A DNA stretch of 64,000 bases from Zarea fungicola. Its lineage: Eukaryota > Ascomycota > Sordariomycetes > Hypocreales > Cordycipitaceae. A program made the translations under genes and the position numbers. Location of the stretch: positions 1 through 64,000 of the forward strand of contig FWCC01000082.1 of assembly GCA_900169235.1 (NCBI GenBank), given 5' to 3'. Below the pieces are notes generated by a model, which was given only the letters and a program-made list of their open reading frames with translations, had not been told where the DNA came from and made no database searches. Positions 11,312 through 23,549 of this stretch are shown here, in pieces; the stretch's first letter is position 1, and every line of letters starts with the position of its first letter.

Positions 11312-13770
11312 CGTTTCGTCGCCCCCCGACTATAGTCGCTGAGAAAACAACAACTCAAATGCTCGAAAATCCGAAAGGGAATACAAATTGACATGACGGC
11401 TGAGACTTAATCAGACCACAAAGGTTGATTGGCGTTCAGCTCCCAAGGTCAGCCCCGCTCATCTGCATTAACGACCCTACAAAAAGTCAACTCAAAGTGG
11501 CATGGATGCTATTGTCTGCAACCAATATTACCAGTAATTTTCATCAGCTGTGACCACCACTCGGTCCGCCCTGTAAGTCGATGCCTCCCGTGGTAGCGGC
11601 GCCGATAAGGCGAGTGAGAAACAGATCAAGAGCCTGAAGCCATACAGGTGCCAATCCCGAGTACATGGTCGGCTTCAGCCGGGCGGCTTGAACCCGGCCA
11701 TAGGGCTGGCTTGATTGTGATTGGCCTGAATTGAGTGAAGAATATACATGCAATTGCCTAGGCCGAATGCCTCAAAAACCACATCTGCTTCGCTGCTGGT
11801 ACATGTGACCACAGGTAATAGAGGATGCCGCGTTCCAGCGAGACAGTTTTCACGATCGCTCGTGAATTCAGCGAGGCTGCCTTCCATTTCGGCTTCCTAT
11901 ACCTCCAGTCTGGCGGCGCCTGGACAATGAGCATCTCATCCACGACCACCATTCTTCAAACAGGACTAATATTGAGTAAATTTAAAATGAAATAGAAACT
12001 CTGATTAATGCATAAAAAACTACAAGTCGTAGGCACAAGTCTGCCATTTTCTGTTTAATTGCAGAGAGGGCTCGACCTGATACACTACAGTGAGTGACAC
12101 GTAGCAGTCGGACAAAGTGGCGATAAAAAAGCTGGCGATTTAGTATCGTATACTTTGACCTCAGCAACAGCAATTCAGCTGATCGTGGTCACTAATCTTA
12201 TGTCAAACCGTGTTTTGTTCTTGTTTCAATTTTTGACAGTGATTCTGTGATTCTGTTCTCTACCATACGCAGCCGCCGAGGCTCCCGAAAGCTAGATTCA
12301 GCTTGATTGGATCCATGTAGTACCCTCTTCAGCTTGCCCCATCCCATTTCCTCGTCTTTAGTTGTCCCCGTAGCCACCGGTGGCCTCCATTTAATAGGTC
12401 AGCCGGTAGGTGATCGCCTTACGTTGATCACACTAGTTGCAAGATGTTGCTTTGTAGATGCTACCTTCTAGCAAAAGCAACACATTTGTTCGACCAGCTA
12501 GTTCTGCCGCCGATCAGCCGAGTGTGAAGCTAGGAGCTGGGACGATGCGGGTAGAATGACTGCTACATGCTTCTTGCCAACCAGAATCAGCCATCTGGTC
12601 GGCTGACTACTTCCAATCACTGCCTCATTTACAATCAAGAAATAGTTCGAGACAAACTATCAAGCAAGTACGTATTGGCGACAATTATGGCTGTGCGTTG
12701 TTTGAGCTGGTTTCAAAGAGGAGTTGATCACCATGCCGAGACAAAGCGTACATGTGCCAATCCAACCATGCTATTATTTCTCGGTTTTCTTGAACGCTAC
12801 GTTGCTGTGCATCGTCACATGCTTCGACCAGTGCATCAAAGCAAAAGAAAACGAAATCGTTTGGCAGAGGATCATCGCAAAATAGTGGACCATAAATGAA
12901 GCTGTCTCTGTTAGGAAATAGGAAGAAGCCAAACAGGACAGATCCTGCCTCACCGCTAGATTTCAGCTGTGATTTTCGGCGCCACGCATTTCAGCTACTC
13001 CAGATTGAATGAAAGCTTTGATGCATAATCCGTTGTCTTTCCGTTGTGCATGCCGGCAGATCCTGTGGATCACGGAGCGGCCCGCTCAGATTTGCTTTTT
13101 CCGATGAAGTGAGTGGCTGTTTTAGTGTCCATCACCTCCAACTGCACTAGCCATTTAGAGAACTTGTTCTCGACAAAATCGTGAGTGTGTGTGGTGGAGG
13201 CGAGGGATACGTTCGTCCTCCCACATGCGAGCCTTTTGCTGAGATCCAAGGGTGCTGTGATTATAACCGAGCGATTGCAGGTTGCGTGTGTTAGACGTCC
13301 GCCATGCTTTTTCGCTTTTGAGTTTCGTGGCTCCTTCTCTCAAATGGCTCAAGGGCTACTGATGAGCAATCAACATGTTCTGCGGACGAGTGCCATTTTT
13401 GAGCCTCGAGAAAATCCCACCGGCTTGCATGTGTTCCACTCTCCCAGCCAAGTCAGCTACGCCATTTCCAAGGCAGAAGTGGCTCTCCTGCATCTCAACT
13501 TAAGTACAGTATGGCCACAGCCACAACAATACCACCCAACCTGGATGATCTTTGGGCGGCATGAAAAGTGCATGAGTGTCTCGGATTTCGCTGCTGGGGG
13601 AGCAAAACGGAACGCAGTGACATCGTGGCGACGTCACTGGCCTGATGAGCCCGCCCACAGCTACTCCTAGTTCTGCAGGAATACGAGGGTATGCATTGGC
13701 AGCGCGTCACGCGGCCGATGGATAGAGGAGCTGCAGTCGATTGATGGCAAGAGTCGCAAAGGGTTGGAAG
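11312..13770. other. Intergenic, 2.5 kb, no supported gene
   Basis: Only short overlapping ORFs are present (longest about 160 codons at 13185-13670), with no recognisable domain, no consistent splice structure and frames that interrupt each other. Base composition is normal, so it is not RIP-affected. The segment 11544-11952 (minus) has several ORFs of 60-70 codons that could be an eroded gene, but I see no family. Confidence 0.5.
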
Positions 13771-13773
13771 GGC

Positions 13774-13783
13774 GGGTATAAAA
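13774..13783 (+). promoter_or_regulatory. TATA box of the 13896 gene
   Basis: GGTATAAAAAG lies about 115 bp upstream of the ATG at 13896, followed by a leader ending in TATTTATATATACA just before the start codon. The position suits a fungal core promoter. Confidence 0.45.
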
Positions 13784-13895
13784 AGAGAACACTTTACCAA
13801 CATCATCCTGATTCATTCGCTTCCAGTACAAAGGAACCCGATCATTATCCAACATCACTCAAGTTGACGAGACCTAAGACCTATTTATATATACA

Positions 13896-14836
13896 ATGGC
13901 CGAACTCCCCATCGACAGACCACCCTCGCTCTCGTCACCTCAAAAGGCGGATACCCCGAATGACGATGATATGGGATTTAATGACCCCAATAACATCTTC
14001 TTCATCAATATGCAGGGCGAGGGCCTCCCCGAGAGATACCGTGAACGTCTGACAGAGCTAGAGCAGATGCTCATATTGACGCACCAGCTCACTACTATTC
14101 ATTGCGGGGTTCAGGTGAAGAGGAGAAAAGCAGAAGGAAAACTTCCATCCGATGACAGCGATGACTCTAAGTGGAAGCGAAGTGCATACCGAGCCAGGGT
14201 CTTACAAACCTACCTGGAGGACGGTGTTTATCCATGGTACGAGGTTGGGTTCTGAATGAAGCAAGCATGACACAAAACGCTAACTATGATTCAGGATTGT
14301 CGGCCCAGGAGCCGTAAGCACTCAGCAACAAATCTCGACCGAGAAAACCCGATTCCACTGGGAGTTACTCTCGCAAATGCTGATTGGCATTACCCTTCCT
14401 CGACCGATCGCGGCGTCGCTCGAATCCATCTTCCAAAGCATCTCCGAGACCATAAAAGGGACTAAAAACAGCTCTGAAAAGAAAACATTATTGGGTATGC
14501 TTCAGGTCTTTACATATGATGAGATACGAGATGATATTCGCTCGAGTAAGTTGCAAATCCCCTGCCCAAGTATTGAATGTACCAGGAAACCTTTCTTCTA
14601 AAACGGCGGGACCTGATTTAGCACTCCGGAGCATTGACTACACGGTTGGAAAGGACATGCAAACTGTTATTGAGAATAAAAGTACCCAAAATGCCATCAA
14701 CGTGGACTTTGGATTTTCCCAAGCCAATTTGGCATACAATGAGCGAACCTGGCAGATTTTGAAACCTGAGGTGGAAAAGTACATCGCCGGGACCGGAATC
14801 GGCAATATCAAGGATGCTATAACTGTCCAAGTCTAG
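13896..14836 (+). CDS. Hypothetical protein, three exons
   Basis: Exons 13896-14236, 14295-14545 and 14622-14836 join in phase through introns of 58 bp (branch GCTAAC) and 76 bp (GTAAGT donor), giving 268 residues. The protein begins MAELPIDRPPSLSSPQKADT and has an acidic, disordered N-terminus. A charged helical middle follows (ERYRERLTELEQMLILTHQL). The C-terminal part is mixed (DYTVGKDMQTVIENKS ... ITVQV). There is no signal peptide or membrane segment, and I recognise no domain. Clean splice sites, a TATA box and an uninterrupted spliced frame argue that it is a real gene. The function is unknown. Confidence 0.75.
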
Positions 14837-15229
14837 CTTTTGTCGTTGCTCAATGGCGGAAATATTAGTTAGTGCAGGCAGGTCAGTGTTGAAATGGAGT
14901 ATAAAATCTACCATTAGTAGGTAGATCCATAGATCAATGGAGCCAGGCACTGCTGGACGCATGCACAGTCACGCATGAAATCTTTTTTAGCGCTTCGCAG
15001 CATAGTTCACCAGCTTTATCTGCATGTAGCTTGACTTTGGTGGTGGGTCTACAGTCTAAAAAGACTGCACAAGGTCTCACGCATTATTCAGTGTAAGAGA
15101 CAAGAGAAACAACTCATGGATAGACATTGGATAGCGACTTGTGTCAAGTTGAACATCCAAATCTCACAAATCAAACTTGGGTTCGACGAACCTCCCATTT
15201 GTCAAGTGGGAATGCGTCTGGATGAATCT

Positions 15230-15781
15230 TCAGGCCTCCTTATACACGACATCGTACCTGACCATCAGAATACCAGACTTTTGCAGATTTTCCAAGCTCC
15301 GCTGGTGCAGCTGGTAGAATCCAGAAGGCCCGCCTGAAGTCTCTGCAATGAGCCTGTAGCCACTTCGCAGGACGACCGGCATGATGGCAGTTTCAACAGA
15401 GTCCAGCAGCCCAGCATCCAGGCAGTCGGCAGCCAACTGCGAGCCGCCCATGAGCCAAATATCTCGATGCATCCGCTGCTTGAGCTGTCTGATGTGCTCG
15501 ACATGGCCCTCTCCTATGATCGTGATGCTCGGGTGGTCTTCTGGTTTCATTGTTCGACTAACCACCACAACCGCATCCTTGGATTTGCCTTGCAGTGGAT
15601 TTGGGTATCCCGGCGCAGTAACGGCCTCGTATGTCTTGCGCCCCATGACGTATGCGTCAAACTCGGCATATAGTTTCGCAAAGTCGATCGATGGGTCGTG
15701 CACGATCCAGTCGGTGGACTCGTCTGGCGGGGCTATGAAGCCATCAAGGGAACAGGCGACATTGTACCGTAGAGTAGCCAT
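15230..15781 (-). CDS. RibD C-terminal / dihydrofolate-reductase-like protein
   Basis: A single exon of 183 residues starting MATLRYNVACSLDGFIA. An upstream in-frame extension of 30 residues looks non-coding, so this ATG is preferred. Motifs follow the DHFR/RibD-C fold in order: the N-terminal strand with SLDGFIA, YVMGRKTYEAV near residue 55, VVVSRTM, then DIWLMGGSQLAADCLDAGLLD near 120 (the nucleotide-binding GG). These small stand-alone proteins are predicted NADPH-dependent reductases; the substrate is unknown. The length is normal for the family. No functional partner lies next to it. Confidence 0.85.
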   Translation of the reverse strand: MATLRYNVACSLDGFIAPPDESTDWIVHDPSIDFAKLYAEFDAYVMGRKTYEAVTAPGYPNPLQGKSKDAVVVVSRTMKPEDHPSITIIGEGHVEHIRQLKQRMHRDIWLMGGSQLAADCLDAGLLDSVETAIMPVVLRSGYRLIAETSGGPSGFYQLHQRSLENLQKSGILMVRYDVVYKEA

Positions 15782-16319
15782 TGTATCCACGCCACTTATT
15801 AGGATTGAGTGTGTCTTGATGTACTTTTCACGTTTTGCGCAACTGTTGAATGAGAGAACATTTTGGGCCACTCAGTCTCGACCCACTACGTAATGCAGGA
15901 TTCATGCCAAGAGATGCATTAGCTAATTGTTAAGCCGAAAAGCACGCCGGCACAGGGCTTTATTTTTGGAGCCCATATAATTTGTTCGACACTAATTGTC
16001 ATCGCGAATCGAATAGTCAGCTGAACATGGACAAGTACCTAAGGCGCTAGGTTGGTTCGTGAATAGGAACGATCAAGCACGCGCTCAATGCCGACACCGT
16101 CAAACAAACCGAGACATGAAAAATCATTAACATTCAGCTATAAATGAGTAGCATAAACATACAGAGGAGTAACGTGTGCTTATGATAGCCGCTAGTGGCC
16201 GGCCGAGCTTAAACTCATGAAGAGAACTTCATAACGCAGCCAAAAGCTTTCTCCATGAAAACTCGCGCACGATGTCACCATATTCCTGGCACATCATCCG
16301 ACCAATGAGATGTCGCAAG

Positions 16320-16517
16320 TTATAGTGTGACACTGATCACTGGTATTTCCTGTTCAATCTTCCGCACCACAACTTTGTCTGCTTGCTTTTTAAAGTATGC
16401 TTCCCTTGAAACCGCGTCCTTGGGCATCGGATCAGCCAACGTCAAGACTTTGACTGGGGTGATGATGTAATGATGCGTGTCAGTACTGATGACGGGTTCG
16501 GCTTCAACAAGATGCAT
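16320..16517 (-). CDS. Small hypothetical ORF (doubtful)
   Basis: A 65-codon ATG ORF with balanced composition (begins MHLVEAEPVISTDTHHY, ends VVVRKIEQEIPVISVTL). It could be the last exon or a remnant of a longer minus-strand gene, because nothing clearly coding precedes it. It has no signal peptide and no recognised domain. I list it because its composition is more protein-like than the surrounding ORFs. Confidence 0.25.
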   Translation of the reverse strand: MHLVEAEPVISTDTHHYIITPVKVLTLADPMPKDAVSREAYFKKQADKVVVRKIEQEIPVISVTL

Positions 16518-16942
16518 ACTGTCACGGACTTTGTGGGTAGCACGAAGAGGGCGATGGGATATATGGCAAGGGACTGGATAGAATATAGCTGTTGAATGAT
16601 AGTAATAACTCTATTGATCACTGTACGCTGCCGTCTACCATGTGACGCGGCCTGAGTCGAAATACATACCTTTTTATAACGTTTTATTTTAGCCAAAATG
16701 GTAGGAACTTTTTTTATTTTTCTATTTTTAAATGAAACCATCCTCCCCACATATTGTCCTAGTCTCTATTTGTACTGTGATTCTGAGAAAAAGGTTCTAC
16801 ACCTTTCCGCTAGAATAGTTGTTAGGTGTGCACTGGGCGTCCATTCCAACCACTGCAGCAAGCTTTTGATGAAATATGCATCTATCCACTTGAAAATGCT
16901 GCGTGTCTGGAAATAAAATGGATTGCCAGTCTGCCATGTAAG

Positions 16943-17848
16943 TTAACCCTCACCCTCCATCCACACGTTAACCGTTGCAATGCTGTCACTTCCACTCCAG
17001 TCTAGAATATCGAACTTGATCCAGGTGTCTCCATTCGCGTTAGCGTATTCGATGGCTCTCCAAACAGCATTTGTAAGAGTTGCATAGGTAATATCCGAGG
17101 TTGTATGGCGTCCATTTAATGCGATATGCCATCCTGCGACTTGCAAATTGCCATTGTTCAGGGTTCCGTCCAAGTGCGGATTGATGCCAGTAGGGCGGTC
17201 TGTCGTCCAACTTCTTCCAATTTGCTCAGCCCAAGTAGTCCAAAGATCGGCGTTTGACGTAAACGTGGGAGTGCTGAGATCGCGGCCATGTTCAATATCG
17301 CCATATTGCCAAGTCGCAAATAGGCCAGAGGTAAGGCGATTGATGAATCGATCTCCGTTCAAAATGAGGTTAAAACCATCCAGACCGCGACGAGTAATTT
17401 TGGCATCGGCTGTGGCATTGATGACTTCTCGACCCGGTCCTAGGGTAAGCTCCGAAACAGGATATCCCTCATCGGTGGTGTCTCTCCTATCAGAATTGGG
17501 AAATGTAATTTTGATGCTGTTTACCGACCCGGCAAACCCTTGAAGTTGGTTGGGCCCAGTGTTACGGTAGGATTGTGGACCACCAACGCGCGCTCCGCTG
17601 CAGTCACTCGATGAATATGCCCACAGGTAGCGATAGAGTCCCCCATTGTCGAAATTAGGCTTGAACCAATTGGTGGCAGTAGAGGGTAGTGGCACACAAC
17701 CTTGGAAACCATCGTCGAGAATGGCCGTTTCAAGCCCATAGGCAGCAGGGCTTTTGCTCACAAACTTGTTTGTGAGGATATTGATGACATATTCAGCCGA
17801 GCAAATATGCGATATAGAAATAGTAAGGAGTAAGACCTGATAAAACAT
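16943..17848 (-). CDS. Secreted protein of unknown function
   Basis: A single exon of 301 residues. The ATG at 17848 opens a signal peptide (MFYQVLLLTISISHICSA, cleavage before EYV); an in-frame extension upstream has only a GTG start. The mature protein has few cysteines, many Asn/Thr/Trp residues (WFKPNFDNGG, WTTWAEQIGRSW, WHIALNGRHTTSD) and ends in a Trp-containing strand-rich segment (IKFDILDWSGSDS ... VWMEGEG). There is no membrane anchor. The composition suggests a beta-rich extracellular protein, possibly an effector or binding protein, but I recognise no family. A TATA box sits about 90 bp upstream. Confidence 0.75.
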   Translation of the reverse strand: MFYQVLLLTISISHICSAEYVINILTNKFVSKSPAAYGLETAILDDGFQGCVPLPSTATNWFKPNFDNGGLYRYLWAYSSSDCSGARVGGPQSYRNTGPNQLQGFAGSVNSIKITFPNSDRRDTTDEGYPVSELTLGPGREVINATADAKITRRGLDGFNLILNGDRFINRLTSGLFATWQYGDIEHGRDLSTPTFTSNADLWTTWAEQIGRSWTTDRPTGINPHLDGTLNNGNLQVAGWHIALNGRHTTSDITYATLTNAVWRAIEYANANGDTWIKFDILDWSGSDSIATVNVWMEGEG

Positions 17849-17933
17849 TGTGACAGAACTCACTTTTGTTTAACTGATCAGATGAGAGAGCTTAACTAAT
17901 GAGAAGGAATGCCAGAGGGGTAGGCTAATGCTG

Positions 17934-17943
17934 CTATATATAC
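17934..17943 (-). promoter_or_regulatory. TATA box of the secreted protein gene
   Basis: On the minus strand GGAGTATATATAGCAGC lies about 90 bp upstream of the ATG at 17848. It is a consensus-like TATA element correctly oriented for the secreted protein. Confidence 0.5.
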
Positions 17944-17949
17944 TCCGCC

Positions 17950-19525
17950 AAAGCTGTTGTGTCTATGATAACAAGGCTGGCAGTTGTTGCAGCAGATGGG
18001 TAGTCCCCGAATTTCGCTGACATGCGGAGCTTGTCGGAACACGGCAGTTTTAATTAGGTGGGGAGACTTGCATTAGAATGTTTTTTTTTTGATTAATAAG
18101 GCTGAAAATGAGAGCATACCAAAAGAGATGTTTTTCAGGGGACGTTATATTGAACCGCAAAGGACCAAAATCACCTGTCTACAATGTATCGTCGAGTGGG
18201 CTAGATGAGGCTGCTCGAAATTGCCATCCTACAGATCATTTTGCTGCATGCACTGCGGTTGATAAGCTATACAGATATGCGTTCAAAGTTCAACGCATTG
18301 ATGTTTGCCTGCCCACACCTTTCGTCATTCTCTGTTTGGCTGCGTGGCGCGTTGACATCCATTAATTACCAAAAACAATGTGGCAAACTCCCACACTCAA
18401 ATTTCTCATCGGACCATGCCTGTAGGGCTTGGTAGCATACACTCCGCAATACAACTTGATTGGAGTCAAGTTCATAGGCTGACCGGCATTTTCCCAGTAA
18501 CTAGGTCTAAACAAGGCCGTTGACAAAATCCGAACTAATGGGTCGGATCTTTCGGCACACGTTAGCGTCCCCAGCAAAGGAACTGCCAACAAGTCAGGCA
18601 AAGATGCCGCAAGACAATACAGGGATCCAACAGAGCCAGTACCTGTAGACTATAGAGTACACCATCAAGAGCAGATATTAGCTCACGCCAGTACTACTAT
18701 TGGCCATGCAACATGTTTAGCCCTACTCTCACATGCTATTGCTGACCAGACTATTTCTCATAGTCACGCCTATAAAGGAGTAATAGGGGATGTAAGCTGT
18801 GCTTGTTTTTTTCTTTTGCCCATTGCTCCCCGTTTCTTGCTTTGGTTTCAATCATCCAATTACACGAGGCTTAACTAGGGTAGTCATCACCTGACAGTCC
18901 TGACTTTTTACCAACACAGGCAAGGCTCGTTTCTACTGTTCCAGTTGCATATTGTAGAAATGCCAGTGATCCTATACAATAAGCCTTTGGTTTAACACAA
19001 GCACTAGCCATAAGACGTAGTGTTGTCGCGAGCTTGGCCGGATGCAACGATACGGCCCTCGCCGCGTCACAGTGATACCCTTGTAATACCCTATAATTCT
19101 CCGGGCTGGATCTAACCAGTGAGCACATCGTTGACATCTTCATTTATATGCATCGTCATGTATGTAAAGCTGACTCCATTGTTTCCTTCGGTTGGCACAT
19201 AATTTCTACTATATAGGCCGCAAGCGCTTGGTACATGCTATTCTCATAGCAGCTAAGCGGGAATGGTATATGGATGTTGAGACAAGGTAGGAAACGATAG
19301 CAGCCGCCCTAGCAAATTTCATTTATATCTTAATTCTGATTTTGAGATTTATGTATAACTAGTACTTTTAGTTTAATTCCATTTCTTTACCGTGTTTAAT
19401 TCTTGTAGATATTTAATACAAAAACTCCCGTCAAACTCTGTCAAAAGCTGTAAAACTGCCTTGCAAAAAATTCTACCAGAGCCTTGTTGCTTATAAAAGT
19501 AATTCTTTTCAGTATAGTTGGGTCC
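17950..19525. other. Intergenic, 1.6 kb, no supported gene
   Basis: Only ORFs under 90 codons are present and none joins into a spliced gene. A T-tract occurs near 18080. I see no repeat and no RNA gene. Confidence 0.5.
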
Positions 19526-21297
19526 CTACGCTGCAGTGGCGAGAAACTTGGCCGACCCGGGTAGAGGCATCAGTTTTCCAAGCTCCTTTCCGATGGGTTT
19601 GCCCATGGCTCCCCGGGGTATCGTGTCACAAAACACTATCCCCCCGGTAGGTGCCTTGTGCGGCGCAAGTCTCGAAGCTACAAAGTCCACGAGACCCTGC
19701 GCCGTAAGCTGCGCGCCTTCCTGTGGGACAATGTACGCCATGCACTCTCTCTCCGCGGGGTCATCGCGCGCCTCGGTAGGCATCACCAGGGCATCTGCGA
19801 TGCCGCCGTGACGGATGAGCTCGCTTTCCACTTCCGTGGGAGACACTTCCTCATAGCGGACCTTGAAGATTTGCTTGAGACGGCCCACGAGCGTGAGTAC
19901 TCCGGTGTCTGGATCCACGCGGCCTTGATCGCCTGTGCGAAACCAGCCCGGCGCATTCGGCAAGAACGTCTCTCTCGTTGCTTTGTCGTTGTCGTAGTAG
20001 CCGCTGAAGCAGGCCGCACTGCGAACACATATTTCGCCTGCACTACCTGGTGAGAGTGGCTCTAGGGTTTCGGGATCTACGATCCTATTGATGATTGAAC
20101 CGATGTTAATAAAAAAAAAATTCTCGAAAGTTGGTAGAACATTTCACGTACCTCATCTCCACATCTGGCAGAAGAGACCCTACGCAGCCGGGAACCCAGT
20201 CGTCATCAATAGCGGCCAGGCTTACGACCCCCATTTCAGTCAGGCCGTATCCAGTGCTCAGCACGGCCGTGCTCGGCAGAGCCTTGCGGAAGAGGTCAAT
20301 AATCTCCCGACGACACGGCGCCCCGCCATAAAACACAGCTTGCAGCGGTGCGAGGCGCGCCTTTGCGTCGGCCGTGGTCGAATGGCCGACCGCAGTCATG
20401 TCGTCCATCATGTTGGGTGTAAGCCACGTGGCGCGAATAGAAAAGTTGGAGATCCTGTCCAGAATCGCATCCGCGGTGCTCGCACGTGAGACGTACAATG
20501 TAACGATACCCAGCAGTGCCTGTTGGTGCATGGCAAGGCCACTGGCGTGATACATGCCAATGACGTGCAGGAAGCGTCCCGTGCCCAGGCGCCCGGCAAA
20601 GGCAAGCGTCTGGTCGAGTCGCGCGACCTGCGTCTGGTGCGAGATGACGGCCGCCTTGACGGAGCCAGTCGAGCCGCTGGTGAAGAAGTGAAACGCCGAA
20701 TGTGCAGCCGGGTCTGTGCCCTTGTTGACGTTGCAGAAGGCCGTCTCGGAGGCGGTGGCGGCGGCCATGAGCTTGCGGAGGCTGTTTCGCGGGCTCGCGT
20801 CGACGCTGTTCGCGTTGCTGCTGTCATCTTCCAACCCGGGCGGGTCAAACAGGAGCACCATGTCGGACGGCAGGCCCAGGCTCTGCACAGTGGCGAGCGC
20901 CAGCTCCAAAAATTCTGGCGAGACAAACAGCCACTGCAGGCCCCCAGCCCGGATGGCGTGGGCTAGCTCTCCTTGCTTGACAAATGTCGGTATGCCGGTG
21001 AAGACGGCTCCCGCTGCAATGGCCCCGTCGCCGAGAACATAGTAGTAAATATCATTGTGGCTGAGGAGGCCAACGCCATCCTGGCTAGCGACGCCATGCG
21101 ATCGCAAGCCCACGGCGATGCGCTCGACAGTGGCGCTGTAGTCACCCCAAGATATCTGCCGGTCCGGCCGGTCCGCATCCACTAAGATCTAAGCCACGGT
21201 TAGCAAAGCCACAAGATGGAATGAGGTTTTGGGCTATACGCACGGGGGCTGAGCTATCCTTGGGACGGTGGGAGAAAACTCTCGTTGTATAGTCCAT
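19526..21297 (-). CDS. AMP-binding acyl-CoA synthetase / 4-coumarate-CoA-ligase-like
   Basis: Exons 21297-21244, 21188-20152 and 20084-19526 join in phase (introns of 55 bp with GTGCGT donor and GCTAACC branch, and 67 bp) to give 549 residues. Members of this ANL superfamily activate a carboxylic acid with ATP and transfer the acyl group to CoA. Motifs in order are the P-loop FTSGSTGSVK (about residues 187-196), YGLTEMG (about 332), GWFRTGDQG, GRLKQIFKVRYEEVSPTEVE, and PRGAMGKPIGKEL with the late catalytic Lys. The C-terminus (LATAA) is not a peroxisomal PTS1. Length is normal. No polyketide or peptide synthase is nearby, so the substrate (aromatic or medium-chain acid) cannot be decided. All three junctions are supported by continuous domain sequence. 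Confidence 0.92.
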
Positions 21298-22462
21298 CTT
21301 TTTTACAATGAGTACAGTTACTAGAAGACAGTTTTGCACATCTCCAAACGGCAAGCTCGTAGAGTCGCAGCGCTCTATTTATTCACTTTCAGCTCTGACA
21401 TCAGAATACTCAGCGAGGTTACACTGCAGTTCTCAATCCTGCCGACCCGCGGGACGGCCGCGGAGACATGGCCCATGGCATAAAAGGACGGACTTTCGGA
21501 CATATTTAACTTGTTTTGATCGCTATAGTCTGGGTTGCAGACGGACTTCCGCTATTATTGCCTTCTGGCGATCCTTTGGGGGCCATTAATATATATCGTG
21601 GCTATACGAGGGCACACGAGCTCACAGAGGGTTTCCGCTCTTCGGCTCCTGCTGTCTGGTCAAGTGTGCCAACGGGATTGCCAAGAAACGCATTTCTGGT
21701 AACAGAGCTGCCATCACAACCTCTAGGCCCATGAACAAGAATTGTTGGGATCATTGCAACGCAGGTTAGGTGGGAGACTCCAGCCCGTGGCCGGTTTCAT
21801 CAGTGACGGAGTTCAGCTGGATCGTGATCTGCTCATGAGTAGTCATGAATTGTTTCAAAATCGGTCCGATCCATCGGCTTGCCGTGCGGAGAGTGTCGTT
21901 CCCATATCAGCGTTGTGGAATTATGCTGACTTGGCAGGGGTGGCCGCGGGTGTTAGTTAACTCCGGCAGTAGCCGTTCCCGTGAGGACTCGGCCGAGCTC
22001 AGGTACCATTTTCCGTAATAGGTGAATGGTTGTCTCACCACTGGACATCTTTACCCTAGAACTGGGCATCTAAATTGTTTTTGCATCGTAGACGGTCAAC
22101 CAGGAAAAATTACGTCAGTAGAATGGGACCAGCGGAGGTTCTCACAACGAGATAAAATTAATAAGCAAAAACTCATGTTGTACTTGATTGTGGCAGTTGT
22201 TTTGTGGCACTGTGCTAATAGGCTAGCTCAGCTAAAGCAGCGCGTGGATAACTACTATTTATCAGTTAGCTTGAACAACTCGGCTACGATTTGTATACGC
22301 CGGTGACTCAGGCCGTCACTCCTAGTATGTCCCGGAGCCTTGTTTCCAATATGGGCTCGAAAGCACAATTCCTACAAATAAACTGCATAGCCATCGCATC
22401 ATAGTAGGCTCAACCAAGCGCCAGCATCAACGCCCACCCACATCGCACCCAAGCATCCCATA
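21298..22462. other. Intergenic between divergent genes, 1.2 kb
   Basis: This region separates the acyl-CoA synthetase (-) from the GNAT gene (+) and holds only short ORFs without family features. It presumably contains both promoters. I see no clear TATA box close to either start. Confidence 0.5.
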
Positions 22463-23263
22463 ATGCCACTCGAATTAAAGCACGTCGACTTTGCAGACGG
22501 CGATGAGTTGGCTGTCGTGCAAGTTACTGCCAACGCCGAAAGCGCATTGATTAAAGCCTTCCACCCCGGTCTGAGCTTCGAAGCCTCGGTCGCAAACACA
22601 AAGGAGCGCTGGCCGAGCGTGTACGGGTTCGGGCCGTGGTATACCACGAAAGTCGTCGATTCAGACACGGGCAAGGCCGTTGGCGTTATGCGGTGCATGA
22701 TGGACCCGGAGCTCAAGAAACATCTCCCGGCTCTAACAGGTATGCCGTTGGCGCCAGACACAACACCGAAATTCGGGACACTACATACTAAATCTACCAA
22801 AAAGGGATCCCAGAGGGCCTGGAATTACGGCCACGGAAGCCGCCCACCTCACTTGACCGAGAAATTGTTGGTCAGTATGGTCAGCAAAGTCATGAGATTA
22901 CCGAGCGGGAGGTTGGAGAGCGCCCTCTCATCTGTAAGTTTAATAAAAAAAGTTGCATTATAACCCAAAGCAAGGAGAGGGAAGAGAAAAAGAAAACTAA
23001 TATGAAATTAAGCCTTGGATATGATGGGGACTTTGCCAGATTTTCGTGGCCGCGGCGCTGCGAGCCTGATGCTGCAGTGGGTCACAGAGTTTGCCGATCA
23101 GCACGACCAGGTGTGCGGCGCCGAGGTACCTGGCGAGGATCTCAAGTTGTTTTCAAAGTACGGGTTTGAACGGAGAGGTACAATTAGATTGAACCTCAAA
23201 GACGGCACCGTTCTACCAGTCGCCGTTCTGCTGCGAGAGCCCAGGAAGAGTGCTGACCACTAA
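22463..23263 (+). CDS. GNAT-family N-acetyltransferase
   Basis: Exons 22463-22739, 22805-22933 and 23013-23263 join in phase (introns of 65 and 79 bp, branches ATACTAAAT and ACTAATATG) to give 218 residues. The acetyl-CoA-binding motif A is at the start of exon 3 (LPDFRGRGAASLMLQW, Q/RxxGxG/A type), followed by KYGFERRG, the usual motif B region. Without splicing, exon 2 would be misread, and the correct frame is shown by a continuous RPPTSLDREIVGQYGQQSH. It resembles fungal GNATs of about 220 residues that acylate small molecules or amines. The acceptor substrate is unknown. Confidence 0.9.
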
Positions 23264-23549
23264 AGAAGAAATCCGGGACCAACCGTCAAAGGCCGAAGGG
23301 AAAATGTAGAGGCATGGGGGACAACTCAGGCTTAATCTGATTCTGTATTTAAATCATGTAGCTTTTTTTTTTTTTGGGCGGGGCTGGGGGCAAAGACTGG
23401 CAATTTACGTGTGGTTGTATTTGAGCTGAATTAAACAAAAAAGTTGCGTCTGGAAACACGTGAAAATAGCAAAGGCTTTTATCAGAAAATAAACTCGCCG
23501 TCATCATTCAGTAATCAACTGTCCATGAGAAGTGGTTAACCGCTTCACA
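23264..23549. other. 3' flank of the GNAT gene with poly-T tract
   Basis: A non-coding stretch containing a T(13) run near 23370, between the GNAT gene and the tRNA. No gene is seen. Confidence 0.4.
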
